DNA from: Cloacimonetes bacterium UBA5284
GTDB taxonomy: Bacteria; Cloacimonadota; Cloacimonadia; Cloacimonadales; Cloacimonadaceae
DNA length: 14,147 bases
Assembly: GCA_002410505.1 (NCBI GenBank)
Contig: DHSO01000050.1
Location: forward strand, 1 to 14,147
Direction of reading: 5' to 3'
The notes below the pieces were generated by a model. That model was not told the origin of the DNA. It saw only the letters and a list, made by a program, of their open reading frames with translations, and made no database searches. The first letter of the stretch is position 1. Each line of letters starts with the position of its first letter. Positions 13,998 to 14,147 of this stretch are shown here, in pieces. Both the position numbers and the translations under genes were made by a program.

Positions 13998-14147
13998 ATG
14001 TCCATTCAATCGGGAGCAGAGCGGGCGGGGTGGCGGGAAATCGCATATTAAGAGGGCAGCGTCCAATACTTACGATGAGTTTAACCCAATTAATGCAGTA
14101 GAGATCACACCCTAAAAGAAAAGTGTTGCATAAATTCCCCAGTAACA
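13998..14147. other. Right-edge non-coding stretch
   Basis: About 150 nt after the terminator with a G-rich segment (14014-14040) and then AT-rich sequence. I see no gene, RNA or clear promoter in it before the window ends. Confidence 0.5.

Noticed and set aside
1..14147. Search for CRISPR array, transposase, integrase, phage or toxin-antitoxin genes
   Set aside because: None seen; no regularly spaced direct repeats of CRISPR length and all large frames have ordinary chromosomal assignments.

Overview
The window looks like a chromosomal stretch of a Gram-negative bacterium of moderate GC content. Four proteins carry lipoprotein or Sec signal peptides, two end in Phe like outer-membrane barrels, and one is an Omp85-type barrel. 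The gene mix (rocD, era, HtrA, MATE, thrombospondin-3-like Asp-rich repeats in an outer-membrane protein) and signal peptides ending in ...AQ suggest the FCB group. Candidatus Cloacimonadota is my tentative guess. No rRNA or marker gene inside the window settles this.

Layout. 1-374: non-coding; on the minus strand it resembles the promoter and boxA leader of an rRNA operon lying beyond the left edge, followed by a strong bidirectional terminator. 375-1970 (-): large outer-membrane beta-barrel protein with Asp-rich calcium-binding-type repeats. 2319-4534 (+): a lipoprotein with an unusually long N-terminus, then a MATE exporter starting 2 nt after its stop. 4667-5908 (+): ornithine aminotransferase. 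5952-6842 (+): GTPase Era. 6846-7916 (-): AI-2E family permease, converging on era with 3 nt between the stops. 8004-10088 (-): OvoA-type sulfoxide synthase/methyltransferase of ovothiol biosynthesis. 10155-11219 (-): POTRA-less Omp85 barrel. 11619-12164 (+): exported stand-alone GyrI-like effector-binding domain. 12485-13951 (+): HtrA/DegP-type protease with a lipobox, closed by a textbook terminator.

Functional picture. Most genes appear to be single transcription units with their own Shine-Dalgarno and intergenic regions; the only tight pair is lipoprotein-MATE. Shared themes are the cell envelope (two barrels, two lipoproteins, HtrA, two permeases) and thiol/redox protection (OvoA). I see no CRISPR array, transposase, integrase, phage gene, tRNA or toxin-antitoxin pair, and nothing that amounts to a clearly new multi-gene system. 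The items most worth a second look are the O2-dependent ovothiol synthase in what may be an anaerobic lineage, the exported effector-binding domain with TGACC half-sites in its upstream region, the POTRA-less Omp85 next to ovoA, and several structured intergenic segments. All repeats and hairpins were found by eye; no folding energies or database searches were run.
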